Shown here piece by piece: positions 33,481 through 41,743 of a DNA stretch of 64,000 nucleotides. Each line of letters begins with the position of its first letter. Within the stretch, counting starts at the first letter, position 1. Location: positions 248,001 to 312,000 of the forward strand of contig NZ_JAPFGB010000003.1 in the NCBI RefSeq assembly GCF_026241095.1, read 5' to 3'. Made by a program: the position numbers and the translations under genes. The notes beneath the pieces were generated by a model, which was given only the letters and a program-made list of their open reading frames with translations, did not search any database and was not told the origin of the DNA. Source of the DNA: Saccharopolyspora sp. NFXS83 (GTDB lineage: Bacteria; Actinomycetota; Actinomycetes; Mycobacteriales; Pseudonocardiaceae).

Positions 33481-34866
33481 TCAGCGTCGGGACAGCACGA
33501 GAACCGCCACCGCCGAGATGGCCGTCATCGCGGCCAGCGCCGCGCAGACGAGGTGCAGCGCTCCCGCGAACTCCACGCCGAGCACTCCGCCCGCAGCCGA
33601 CACGACCGCACCCGCACCGGCGAGCGCGACGGCCTCGGCGGTGAGCCGAACGGTGTTGAACAGGCCGGATGCGGTCCCCGCCTGCTCAGATCGGACGCTG
33701 CCGATCGCCAGCCCGTCCAGGACGCCGTTCGACAGCCCCACACCGATGCCGACGCAGAGCAGTGCCGCGACGAGCGCGCTTCCCGCGACGCCCGGGCCGG
33801 TGGTCACCACCAGCGCGGCGCCCGCGCCGGTGACCGCCACCGCCGCCGCCACGAGAACGCCCGGTGGTACCCGCCGGGCGAGCATGGAGCCGGCGAAGGG
33901 CAGGAACACGGTCGGCGCGGTCAGCACCAGCAGCCAGAGCCCGGCCCGCACCGGGGCGAATCCGAGCGAGGTCACCAGGTACGAGGGAAGGTAGACCAGC
34001 AGCGGCACCAGCACGCCCATGAAGGTGCCCGCGGCGAGCGCGAAGGCCGCGAACCGGCGATTCCGCAGCAGCCCCAGCTCGAACAGCGGCTCCGCGCTCC
34101 GGCGCTCTACCACCACGAACGCCGCGCACGTGCCGACCAGGACGACGCCGATCAGTGCTGCTCCAGCAGTCCCGAGAGTCGCGCTCTCGTTCAACCCGAA
34201 GATCAACAACAGCAGCGCGGCGGTGAACAGGCCCGCGCCCGGCCAGTCGATCCGCCGCTCCGGCTCACCCGGAGCCGTGGGCAGCAACGGCACCAGCAGC
34301 AGTGCCGCTGCCGCCAACGCCGCGGGCACCGCGAACACGGCGCGCCAGCCGAACCCGGCCACCAGCAGCCCGCCCGCCGCTGGGCCGAACGCGAGCCCGG
34401 CACCCAGCACCGCGCCGAGCAGCCCGAACGCGCGGGCCCGCACCGCCGGGGGCAGCGTCGCCGCGAGCAGCGAGCTCCCGCCGGTGGTCGCCGCCGCGGC
34501 GCCGAGCCCGCTCAGCGCCCGCGCCGCGATGAGGGCGACCACGTCACCGGCCACCGCGCATCCGATCCCGGCGAGGAGGAAAAGCCCCACGCCGCAACCG
34601 AAAACACGTCGCCTGCCGAGCGCGTCGGCCAACACCCCGGTCACCGCCAGGAAGGCCGCGAAGCACGCGTTGTAGCCGTTGACCACCCACGACAACGCGT
34701 TCGGTCCGGGGGAGAGGTCCGCTTCGACACCCGGCAGCGCGAGCGACGCGCCGGTGATCGTCAACGGGAACAGCAGGGAGGACAGCAGAACGGTGACCAG
34801 GACGAGAGCCTGCCGGGACGTGGTGATCCCGCCGAGCACGCGCCCGGCACCAGGAGAAGTGCGCAC
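33481..34866 (-). CDS. MFS transporter, drug-exporter (DHA2/14-TMS-like)
   Basis: A 461-residue, very hydrophobic major-facilitator protein. It contains the loop 2-3 motif GVLADALGRRRVFGCG (motif A) and the exporter-type motif C region GLLGAVLGAGLAFGPAAGG, which marks proton-driven efflux. About 14 hydrophobic stretches can be counted. GTG 34866 is chosen because upstream sequence is polar and unlike the family, and GGAG lies about 10 nt before it. No regulator is adjacent in operon; the tandem-HTH gene lies 545 nt away in the opposite direction. Substrate unknown. Confidence 0.87.
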   Translation of the reverse strand: MRTSPGAGRVLGGITTSRQALVLVTVLLSSLLFPLTITGASLALPGVEADLSPGPNALSWVVNGYNACFAAFLAVTGVLADALGRRRVFGCGVGLFLLAGIGCAVAGDVVALIAARALSGLGAAAATTGGSSLLAATLPPAVRARAFGLLGAVLGAGLAFGPAAGGLLVAGFGWRAVFAVPAALAAAALLLVPLLPTAPGEPERRIDWPGAGLFTAALLLLIFGLNESATLGTAGAALIGVVLVGTCAAFVVVERRSAEPLFELGLLRNRRFAAFALAAGTFMGVLVPLLVYLPSYLVTSLGFAPVRAGLWLLVLTAPTVFLPFAGSMLARRVPPGVLVAAAVAVTGAGAALVVTTGPGVAGSALVAALLCVGIGVGLSNGVLDGLAIGSVRSEQAGTASGLFNTVRLTAEAVALAGAGAVVSAAGGVLGVEFAGALHLVCAALAAMTAISAVAVLVLSRR

Positions 34867-35411
34867 AGGAGAACTCCGCAGTAGAACGTGGAGCCGGGCG
34901 GCCGGAACCGGCCGCGCCGGCAGCTGACGCTGCTGCGGCGAGGTGCGATCAGAGCAGGAGCACGCCGCCGCTACCGGGCGGCGCACTCATCCGAGATGGG
35001 CATCGGGGAGGACGGTAACCGCGGGATCCGGGGCCGTCGAGCGATTTTCCGGCGGCGCTCGGCCGACGGCTCCGCACCGGAAGGCTCGACGAGGCGAGCC
35101 GGAGCGTGGGCGATCGGCGTGGCATCCCTGCGCGCCGGATGCGATGTACCCCCTGAACAACGCATCCGGCGCGGCACCGCGTGCGCGGCGCTTCCTGACC
35201 CCCGGCTCGGGTGCAGGAACGCGGCACATCGGGTTCCGCGCCGGACACACCGAATCCCCAGCCGCGGGACCGCTGAGCGGGGGAATCCGCGGCTGAGTTG
35301 ATTCCTGCTGGTGAGCAGCTTAAATTGTGGCGCCCCGCGAAGACAAGGGGATCACCGCTTACAGTGGGTGGTCAGGGGTGCCGAACCCCGTGCTTTCTGG
35401 GGGTGTTCGTC
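34867..35411. other. 545-nt intergenic region with a nested hairpin
   Basis: No convincing gene; open frames on both strands lack codon bias. At 35259-35295 CAGCCGCGG and CCGCGGCTG form a 9-bp stem whose loop contains a second small hairpin (CCGC-TGA-GCGG, 35271-35281). Just after it the sequence becomes A/T-richer (35296-35390) and probably carries the promoter of the downstream HTH gene. The region is divergent between the MFS exporter and that gene. Confidence 0.4.
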
Positions 35412-35912
35412 GTGTCCGGCGATCAGCGCATCAGCGCGCGACGATTCCGGCTGCTGTGCGAGCAGCGCGGGTACAGCTACCCGGAACTGGTGCGTGACCT
35501 GGGCAAGCGCGGAGTCGTCGTCACCAGGCCGGGGATAGCCAAGCTCGGCAGGGCTCCCGATTCGCCGGTGCCGCACTACGCCGCGGAACTCGCGCTCGTG
35601 CTGAAGTCCTCGGTGGGGTACCTCGTGGGCCGCGACCGGCAGTTCCTGGGCAAGCGGTTCCGCGACCTGTACCGGGAGCGCGGCTGTTCGCTGGCCGCGC
35701 TGGCCGAGCAGCTCCACCGGTACCGGCAGGTGAAGGTCTCGACCCAGTACCTGCAGCAGCTCGCGTGCAGCCGCAACACCAACCCGCGGGCGGAGATCGT
35801 CGACGGCCTCGCGGTCCTGCTGGCGACGACGCCGGACTACCTCAACGGGTGCGAGGACCAGGTGCGACGCCGCGAAGACGCGGAGCAGGCGCGCGACCCG
35901 ATCGTCGGTTGA
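35412..35912 (+). CDS. Tandem helix-turn-helix (XRE-like) DNA-binding protein
   Basis: A 166-residue soluble protein built of two similar HTH units. The first is ISARRFRLLCEQRGYSYPEL with the recognition part VTRPGIAKLGR; the second is LGKRFRDLYRERGCSLAALA with VSTQYLQQLACSR. Each ends in a similar hydrophobic motif (SSVGYLVG and TTPDYLNG). GTG 35412 follows GGGGG; GTG 35403 is an alternative. Two fused XRE domains in one chain could bind a direct repeat without dimerising. Target genes are unknown; the divergent exporter is one candidate, although 545 nt away. Confidence 0.72.
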   Translation: MSGDQRISARRFRLLCEQRGYSYPELVRDLGKRGVVVTRPGIAKLGRAPDSPVPHYAAELALVLKSSVGYLVGRDRQFLGKRFRDLYRERGCSLAALAEQLHRYRQVKVSTQYLQQLACSRNTNPRAEIVDGLAVLLATTPDYLNGCEDQVRRREDAEQARDPIVG

Positions 35913-35967
35913 CGTTCGGCGCGGCCGGTGCCGTCGTGCCGAGCGGCCCGAACGAGCCCTGATCCGC

Positions 35968-36633
35968 TCAGCCGCGCGCCGCGTCCTCGGTGCGATCGGC
36001 GGCGGGACGCTTGTGGTGGGCGTGCAGGTCGTGGGCCCATTCGACCAGCGGCTCGGCGACCACGCGGAAGTCCATGCCCGCGGGGCTGAGGGTGTAGGCA
36101 GGGGTGGCGCCGGTGCGGTCGCGGTCCACGAGGCCGCGGCGCTCCAGCTCGCTCAACCGCTGCGACAGGGTGACCTGGCTGATCCCGACCTCGCGGGCCA
36201 GCTCGTTGAAGCCGTGCGGCCCGGTCAGCAGCACGCAGACGACGTGCATGGCCCACTTCTCCTGGAACAGCCCGAGAACTCCTCCGCTGATCTCGGCGGG
36301 GTCGGTCGTCTCCAGGTGGTGGCGGTCGGCCCAGGACGTCATCTCGGTGAACATCGGCTGCAGTCCTGCACCGCGCTCGGTCAGCGAATAGCGGGTGCGC
36401 GGCGGGGAACCGTCGAGCACCTCGCGGTGCAGCAGTCCCGCGTCGGCCAGTTCGGAGAGCCGTTGCTTGAGCGTGCTCGGGCCGGCGCCGGGGACTCGGC
36501 GCCGCAGTTCGTTGAACCCCAGCGGTTCCGCGCTGAGCGCGTGCACGACGTGCAGCGCCCAGCGGGTGTTGAGCACGCCGACCGCGGCGACGAACGCGTC
36601 GTCATAGCGGACTTCACCTGCACCTGCGGACAC
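35968..36633 (-). CDS. Tandem HxlR-family (double winged-helix) regulator
   Basis: A 221-residue protein made of two complete HxlR winged-helix domains in one chain. Domain 1 (about 12-100) has RWALHVVHALSAEPLGFNEL and domain 2 (about 115-200) has KWAMHVVCVLLTGPHGFNEL; each continues with the recognition helix and a QRLSEL segment. Ordinary HxlR proteins are single-domain dimers of about 110-150 residues, so this is a fused pseudo-dimer. GTG 36633 is the start. The divergent side carries only a stub-like frame. HxlR proteins usually control a neighbouring detoxification or redox gene, but none is intact here. Confidence 0.85.
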   Translation of the reverse strand: MSAGAGEVRYDDAFVAAVGVLNTRWALHVVHALSAEPLGFNELRRRVPGAGPSTLKQRLSELADAGLLHREVLDGSPPRTRYSLTERGAGLQPMFTEMTSWADRHHLETTDPAEISGGVLGLFQEKWAMHVVCVLLTGPHGFNELAREVGISQVTLSQRLSELERRGLVDRDRTGATPAYTLSPAGMDFRVVAEPLVEWAHDLHAHHKRPAADRTEDAARG

Positions 36634-36963
36634 GCGCCCATGATACGACCCCTCGATCGAGCGATGTCATTTCGAGAGCAGGTACGTTTTACTTAGCGGT
36701 GTCGGGAGGTTCTCCTGAGCCGTCGCTCCCCGATCCGGCGTTGCGTTCTCCTTGTCTCGTAGTGGAAACCGCCGGAGCTCGTCCAGGTGTGCTCGCCGGC
36801 GGGCGCACGATCGAGATCGATCCCATGTGGAGGAACCATGCACGAGTTCATCACCGGCGGGTGCGGCGAGGACGTGACCGCGGCTTCGCGATCCGGACGG
36901 AGCGGGCGTCGGAGCGCGGCGGGGAAGGCCCGTTGTCGAGACGGGTTCGGCCCGCCAGGTCGT
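36634..36963. other. Intergenic region with CTCGATCGAG palindrome and a stub reading frame
   Basis: A perfect 10-bp palindrome CTCGATCGAG (36652-36661) and an A/T-rich patch (36664-36700) lie just upstream of the tandem HxlR gene and are its likely operator and promoter. On the plus strand, GGAGGA precedes an ATG at 36838 (MHEFITGGCGEDVTAAS). The frame then runs antisense into the glycosyltransferase gene with no domain signal, so it is either a small gene or the broken start of a former HxlR target. I see no other gene. Confidence 0.35.
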
Positions 36964-38055
36964 TCAGCGCCATCCGGCGCACCGGGCGGCGAAGTCGGCC
37001 ACCAGTTCGGGCGGGACCGACCGCAGATCCGCTCCGGCGCCCCAAGTGGCGTCGGTCAGTTCGGCGTGATCCGCGGAGCGGTCGGCCAGCGCGAGCAGCT
37101 GGGCGAAGCGGGTCGCGATCGCGTGGTGGCCGGGGCGGCCGGTGGTCCACTTGATGTGCGCGTGCCTGGAGTACAGGCCGACGACCTGCGGGCCACCGCC
37201 GTCGGCGCGTTCGGTCAACGCCGCCAGCTGGGTGAGCCCGGAGTCGGTGCCGACGACCAGTTCGGCCGAGGCGAACAGGTCCACGCAGCGCGCGGCACCG
37301 GGCTCGCACAGCACGTCGGCGGGCAGCCCGTCGAACATGTCGGCCATCGCCGTGCTGCGCGCGGTCACGACGGTGAACCGCCACGGGGCGTCGACCATGC
37401 CGACCAGGGATCGGGCCACGGCCGCGAAATCGGCGGGCTGGAACTCCAGGTTCCGCGGCCAGCCCGGCACGGCGACGAACACGACGTGCCACGGTTCGGG
37501 AGCCCTCTCGGAGGTGAACCGCGGAGCGGGTGCGCTGTCGACGGACAGCCGCTCGCCGAGGCTCTGCTCCACCGCGAGGTAATGCCGCATCGGCAGCGCC
37601 GAGTGCACTTCGACCTCGCCGGGGCCGATCGAGTCCAGCCAGGTCGGCTGCTCCTCCGGGTCGACCCGGAAGCGGATGGGGGCGCGGGTGGCGGTCCGGA
37701 CGACGTGCGGCCCCCAGGTGTGCTTGGTCGACTCCACCGGAATCGAACACCGCCGCATCAGGTCCGCTTCCGGTCCGCTGTAGTGCAACGGCACCTGCTC
37801 GGTGACCTCGCCCAACGCGGTCACCGAGGAGAGGCCCAGCAGCAGTTCGCCGAGGCTGCGCTGCCCGAGATCGGCGATCCATCCCCGGGAGCGGACCAAT
37901 TCGCTACAACCCGGTTTCGGATGTTCGCCCGCGCTGCGGTGGTAGGGCAGAATGCGGCCGAACGGAGACTGTTCCACCGGAACGCGAATCCGGCCCCCGC
38001 GATGGCAGCGAACGTCTTCCACATGCCATTGAATGAGGTCCTGCTGGATCGGCAT
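36964..38055 (-). CDS. Glycosyltransferase family 9-like protein
   Basis: A 363-residue protein whose C-terminal half resembles the GT9 (heptosyltransferase) fold: a nucleotide-binding-type segment FASAELVVGTDSGLTQLAAL, then QVVGLYSRHAHIKWTTGRPG. The N-terminal half is poorly conserved. ATG 38055 is preceded by an excellent Shine-Dalgarno (GGGAGGTGATC), suggesting strong translation. It is divergent from an XRE-TPR regulator by about 180 nt. A role in glycosylating a secondary metabolite or an envelope component is possible. Resemblance to GT9 is moderate, and the sugar donor is unknown. Confidence 0.6.
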   Translation of the reverse strand: MPIQQDLIQWHVEDVRCHRGGRIRVPVEQSPFGRILPYHRSAGEHPKPGCSELVRSRGWIADLGQRSLGELLLGLSSVTALGEVTEQVPLHYSGPEADLMRRCSIPVESTKHTWGPHVVRTATRAPIRFRVDPEEQPTWLDSIGPGEVEVHSALPMRHYLAVEQSLGERLSVDSAPAPRFTSERAPEPWHVVFVAVPGWPRNLEFQPADFAAVARSLVGMVDAPWRFTVVTARSTAMADMFDGLPADVLCEPGAARCVDLFASAELVVGTDSGLTQLAALTERADGGGPQVVGLYSRHAHIKWTTGRPGHHAIATRFAQLLALADRSADHAELTDATWGAGADLRSVPPELVADFAARCAGWR

Positions 38056-38252
38056 GAGAGATCACCTCCCTGGATCTTGACATCACAGTGTGCGGCGAAC
38101 GGGCGCGACACGGCGACGACAATTGCCCGCACCCGTCCGACATTTGCCTGACATGGGTGTGGAACATGCCGTTCACTTCCTAGGCTGTCGGCACGGCCGG
38201 CTCGGCTGAATGGTTCTGGCGAAGGGCGCCGGCGGAGATGAAGGAGCCTGCG

Positions 38253-39614
38253 GTGGTGGGAGCGCATGTGTCCGCGCGAACCAGGCTGGAACAGGTTCTG
38301 CGGCAGAACCGCCGGACCGTTCAGGAGTTCTGCGGGGATTTCCACGCTGCGGCTCGTGAACTCGGCGAATCCACTGTCGTCTCGCAGCGGCAGGTCAGCC
38401 GTTGGTTGGGCGGTCAGCTGGGCGGACTTCCGCATCCGGCCACCTGCCGGGTGTTGGAGCGGATGTTCGGCGAATCGGCCGAGGAACTGTTCGGGTCTCC
38501 CCGAACGGGCGACGACGCCGGTGGTTCCGGTGCGACCCCGGTGCAGTCCGGGACGCAGGGCTCCCGCCACCAGGACGACGTGGACATTTCGATCGAAAGC
38601 GAGGTCGCCATGGCGGCCGTCGAATCCGCCCGGTTCGGGCAGTTCGCCGAACAGAGCAACGTCGGTCCCCACAGCCTGGAGCAGTTCCGTGCGGATGTGG
38701 GCCGGATCGTCACCACCTACCCGAATCGTCCGGTGTATCCGCTGTTCGTGGAACTGCGCGAACTCCGGGACAGGGTCTTCGACCTGTTGGAGGGCAGGCA
38801 GCGCCCGGCGCAGTCGCAAGAGCTGTACCTGGTCGGCGGCGTGGTCTGCGGTGTGCTGGCCAACGCCTCCTTCGACCTCGGTTGGCTCTCCGCGGCCGAG
38901 ACGCAGGCGCGCACGGCCTTCCTGTGCGCCGAATTGGCCGGGAACAACTCGCTGCGCTCGTGGATCCGCGGCACCCAGAGCCTCATCGCCTACTGGGACG
39001 AACGGCCCCGCGACGCGGTGGAACTCGCGGCGCAGGGCTGGCGCTACGAGCCGGAGACCGGCACGCCGCGGGTGCGGCTCGCGTCCATCGAGGCACGCGC
39101 GCACGCGCGGCTCGGCGATCAGCGCGCCACCGAGGACTCGTTGCGCCGGGCCGACCGGGCCAGGGCCGAGGTGGTCGGTGAGGACGAACCGGGCGGGCTG
39201 ATGACGTTCCCGGTGGCCAAGCAGACGTTCTACAGCGCCACGGCCTGGTTGTGGCTGGGCGACCGCGCCAACCTGGAACAGGCAGAACGGGCGGCGGCCG
39301 AGGCGGTGGAGCTCTACCGGCGGGACCCGCCGGAACGGCGCCGCATCGGAGAGATGAGCTTGGCCCGCCTGGACCTGGCGGTCGCCAGGCTCGGCCAGGA
39401 CAACCTGGAAGGTGCGGCCGAACAGGTGCGGGCGGTGCTGGAGGTGACCGGGCGACGCCGCACGGACAGCGTCGTGCGGCGATTGCGCCAGATCAGCCAG
39501 GTGCTGCAGCGACCACACCTGCACGGCACCTCGTTGGCGTTGGACCTGCGGGAACAGGTGGTCTCGTTCTGCGAGTCCTCGCAGCAGGCCGAGCTGTTCG
39601 AGGGCGCGAGATGA
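38253..39614 (+). CDS. XRE-family regulator with C-terminal TPR-like repeats
   Basis: A 453-residue regulator. The N-terminal XRE-type HTH (about 5-60) includes SARTRLEQVLRQNRRTVQEF and VVSQRQVSRWLGGQLGG; a Gly/Ser/Asp-rich linker follows, and then helical TPR-like repeats to the end, for example AETQARTAFLCAELAGNNSL and IEARAHARLGDQRATEDSLR. This architecture is frequent in actinomycete regulators that sense peptides or small signals. GTG 38253 has a perfect AAGGAG 6 nt upstream; ATG 38238, five codons earlier, is the alternative. Its stop overlaps the start of the next gene (ATGA), so the two form an operon. Confidence 0.8.
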   Translation: MVGAHVSARTRLEQVLRQNRRTVQEFCGDFHAAARELGESTVVSQRQVSRWLGGQLGGLPHPATCRVLERMFGESAEELFGSPRTGDDAGGSGATPVQSGTQGSRHQDDVDISIESEVAMAAVESARFGQFAEQSNVGPHSLEQFRADVGRIVTTYPNRPVYPLFVELRELRDRVFDLLEGRQRPAQSQELYLVGGVVCGVLANASFDLGWLSAAETQARTAFLCAELAGNNSLRSWIRGTQSLIAYWDERPRDAVELAAQGWRYEPETGTPRVRLASIEARAHARLGDQRATEDSLRRADRARAEVVGEDEPGGLMTFPVAKQTFYSATAWLWLGDRANLEQAERAAAEAVELYRRDPPERRRIGEMSLARLDLAVARLGQDNLEGAAEQVRAVLEVTGRRRTDSVVRRLRQISQVLQRPHLHGTSLALDLREQVVSFCESSQQAELFEGAR

Positions 39615-40462
39615 CGGGCGCGGCGCCGTCGACGGTGGGGGTGCTGCACCCGGGTGCCATGGGTGCGGCGGTCGCGGCGCAACTGGGCAGCCGTGGTCAC
39701 ACCGTGCTGTGGTGCTCGCGGGGCCGCAGCGAGCAGAGCAGGAATCGCGCCGTGCGAGCCGGACTGCGCGAGGTGAGCGCCTTGCCCGAGATGCTGGCCC
39801 GCTGCGACGCCGTGCTCTCGGTGTGCCCACCGGCCGCCGCGTTCGACGTGGCGCGTTCGGTCGCGGAGATCGGGTACGGCGGCGTGTACGTGGACGCCAA
39901 CGCGGTCGCGCCCGAGACGATGGGGCGCCTGGCGGCGGTGCTGACGGGCGCGGGCATCACCGTCGTCGACGGGGCGATCATCGGTCCACCGCCCGGGGCC
40001 GTGCACACCGCGCGGTTGTACCTGGCGGGGCCGACCGAGCCCGTGGGGTTCCTCGTGGGCCTGCTCACCGGTTCCCGCCTGGAACCGGTGGGGTTGGGCG
40101 AGACCACGGGGCGGGCGAGCGCGTTGAAGATGGCGTTCGCGTCGTTCCAGAAGGCGAGCAGGGTGCTGGCTGCGGTCGCGCATTCCCTGGCCGACGAGCA
40201 CGACGTCACCGATGCGCTGCTGGGCGAGGCGGACCGGATGTCCGGTCGCATCCTGGCCCAACGCGACTACTTGCCCAGCGTGGCAGCACGCGCTTGGCGT
40301 TGGGAACCTGAAATGCAGGAGATCGCACGCACGCTGGACGCGGCGGGATTGCCCACGGAACTGGCCGAGGCGGCCTCCGCCGTACTGGCCAGGTGGGACG
40401 CCGATCGCGATCTCGCGGAGCTGCCGACCGACGCAGTCTTGGCACGACTGCGCGTTCCCTGA
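39611..40462 (+). CDS. NAD(P)-binding 6-phosphogluconate-dehydrogenase-like oxidoreductase (DUF1932 type)
   Basis: A 283-residue protein with an N-terminal Rossmann domain (VGVLHPGAMGAAVAAQLGSR; GxxGxG-type loop) and a helical C-terminal domain of the DUF1932 kind (ASALKMAFASFQKASRVLAA, with a Lys equivalent to the catalytic lysine of beta-hydroxyacid dehydrogenases). It should oxidise or reduce a hydroxy/keto substrate with NAD(P). ATG 39611 overlaps the XRE-TPR stop by 4 nt. Coupling an enzyme directly to a regulator is unusual and suggests the regulator controls this step or senses its product. Confidence 0.82.
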   Translation: MTGAAPSTVGVLHPGAMGAAVAAQLGSRGHTVLWCSRGRSEQSRNRAVRAGLREVSALPEMLARCDAVLSVCPPAAAFDVARSVAEIGYGGVYVDANAVAPETMGRLAAVLTGAGITVVDGAIIGPPPGAVHTARLYLAGPTEPVGFLVGLLTGSRLEPVGLGETTGRASALKMAFASFQKASRVLAAVAHSLADEHDVTDALLGEADRMSGRILAQRDYLPSVAARAWRWEPEMQEIARTLDAAGLPTELAEAASAVLARWDADRDLAELPTDAVLARLRVP

Positions 40463-40730
40463 CCGCCGGGATTCGACGCTTGCCGACCGGGGCGGTCGAC
40501 GATTCGTCGTGGAGGGCGGCGATCGGTGTAATTCCGTACAGCGAACGGACCAGGGAAATCCGATGACCGGTCGAATGCGAGATCTACCGGCTCAGCTTCG
40601 GCCGCGCGGAGCGGACCGGCGGCCGTCTTCGCACCCGCGCAACGATCACCGGGAGCCGGGCAGGCCGAAGCGCCTGGACGCCGACGGGGTCCAGGCGTGG
40701 GCCTGTTCAGGTTGGTCGCGGGAGTGGTGC
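40463..40730. other. 268-nt convergent intergenic region, nothing evident
   Basis: The stops of the NAD(P)-binding protein and the HATPase-like protein face each other across this stretch. I see no gene, strong terminator hairpin or repeat in it. Confidence 0.3.
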
Positions 40731-41255
40731 TCAGTCGGGCTTGCGGTGGCCGCCGCCCGCGTTGTTCAGGCCGGACAGCAGCCGCTGCATCACCTGCGGG
40801 TCCAGCTCGTCGGGCTCGTCGCCAAGAGCCTCGGCGGCTGGGGAGCGGCGCTTCTCGCGCCGCGGCAGCGGTACCGCGGAGGCGCTCATGCCCGGCGGCA
40901 GGGCCAACTCGCACCAGCGGCGGTTGCCGTGGCCACCGAGCGGTTCCACACCGGTGCGCATTCCCTGTAATTCCTTCAACTGGGCGGGAGCCCCACTCTT
41001 GGTCTCGTCCTCGACCTCGATGACCAGGCAATCGCCGCGCAATCGCAATCTGATCGTGAGGAAGCCAGGCGAGTTCGGATCGGAGGCCTGCACCGCGGCG
41101 TCCACCATCAGACCGGTGGTGTGCGCGGCCTCGTCCGCGAGTGGCCGAAGCGACCACTCGCTGAGCGTGAAGCGCACGAAGATGTCAGTGCAGTTCAGCG
41201 CGGTGGGCAGGGCGATGAGTCGCAGGTCGTCGACCTGTGCGGTGTCGGCGTTCAC
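40731..41255 (-). CDS. Anti-sigma-like HATPase-fold protein
   Basis: A 174-residue protein with the fold of SpoIIAB/RsbW-type ATP-binding regulators common in actinobacteria: CTDIFVRFTLSEWSLRPLAD at the start and IRLRLRGDCLVIEVEDE in the middle. The N-box position (TGLMVDAAVQAS) lacks the usual Glu-x-x-x-Asn pattern, so ATP binding may be lost. The C-terminal 50 residues are charged and probably disordered. GTG 41255 follows AGGAAGGAA. Likely a regulatory partner protein; target sigma factor or antagonist is not nearby. Confidence 0.68.
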   Translation of the reverse strand: MNADTAQVDDLRLIALPTALNCTDIFVRFTLSEWSLRPLADEAAHTTGLMVDAAVQASDPNSPGFLTIRLRLRGDCLVIEVEDETKSGAPAQLKELQGMRTGVEPLGGHGNRRWCELALPPGMSASAVPLPRREKRRSPAAEALGDEPDELDPQVMQRLLSGLNNAGGGHRKPD

Positions 41256-41743
41256 CTGGTTCCTTCCTGTCGTGCTCCGGTGCGAGCCGCAGCCGTCACC
41301 CGGACTCCGTATCTTGCCAACCTGACGTTCTCCCGTGTTTGGCAGGGTTGCCGCCGAGGGTGTCATGCCAGGCCGCCGGTGCAACAGTCACGATCCGGTC
41401 CCCGGCGGGCATCTGCGTCGTCGCCGCCGGCGCCCGCTTCGTTCGCCGGTGCGCGTCGCCGGGATGGTGGTTATGAGCAAGTTGACAAGTATTGCCCGGT
41501 TTCGTCGGCTCTCATCGGATTTTCATTGCCGGATGTTGTGCGGGAGGTTTCCTCTCTGTAATCTCCGAAATCCGCAGGCGGAAGTCGAAATTGCTGCGGA
41601 TTGATTCGATTTGATCGGTGCCGGATTCGTTGCGGCATCAGTACTTCCTTGTGCGGTGGTGCGTTTTCTCTGCTGGTTCGGAATGAATTCAGGAGCAGCG
41701 GTTCCCGCGTGTTCGGGACGGCTGTGCGCAGACTGGAGGAACT
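41256..41743. promoter_or_regulatory. 488-nt region upstream of the DUF6801/mce gene set
   Basis: A long A/T-richer stretch with no gene. Candidate elements on the plus strand are TTGACA at 41482-41487 (a -10 box is not obvious 17 nt on) and the inverted repeat AATCCGCAG (41569-41577) / CTGCGGATT (41594-41602), 16 nt apart. GGAGG then precedes the GTG at 41744. The region probably carries the main promoter and an operator for the whole mce set, and the promoter of the HATPase-like gene in the other direction. Confidence 0.45.

Noticed and set aside
34888-35301. 137-codon plus-strand frame upstream of the tandem-HTH gene
   Set aside because: Arg-rich, no ribosome site and contains the hairpin region; judged non-coding.
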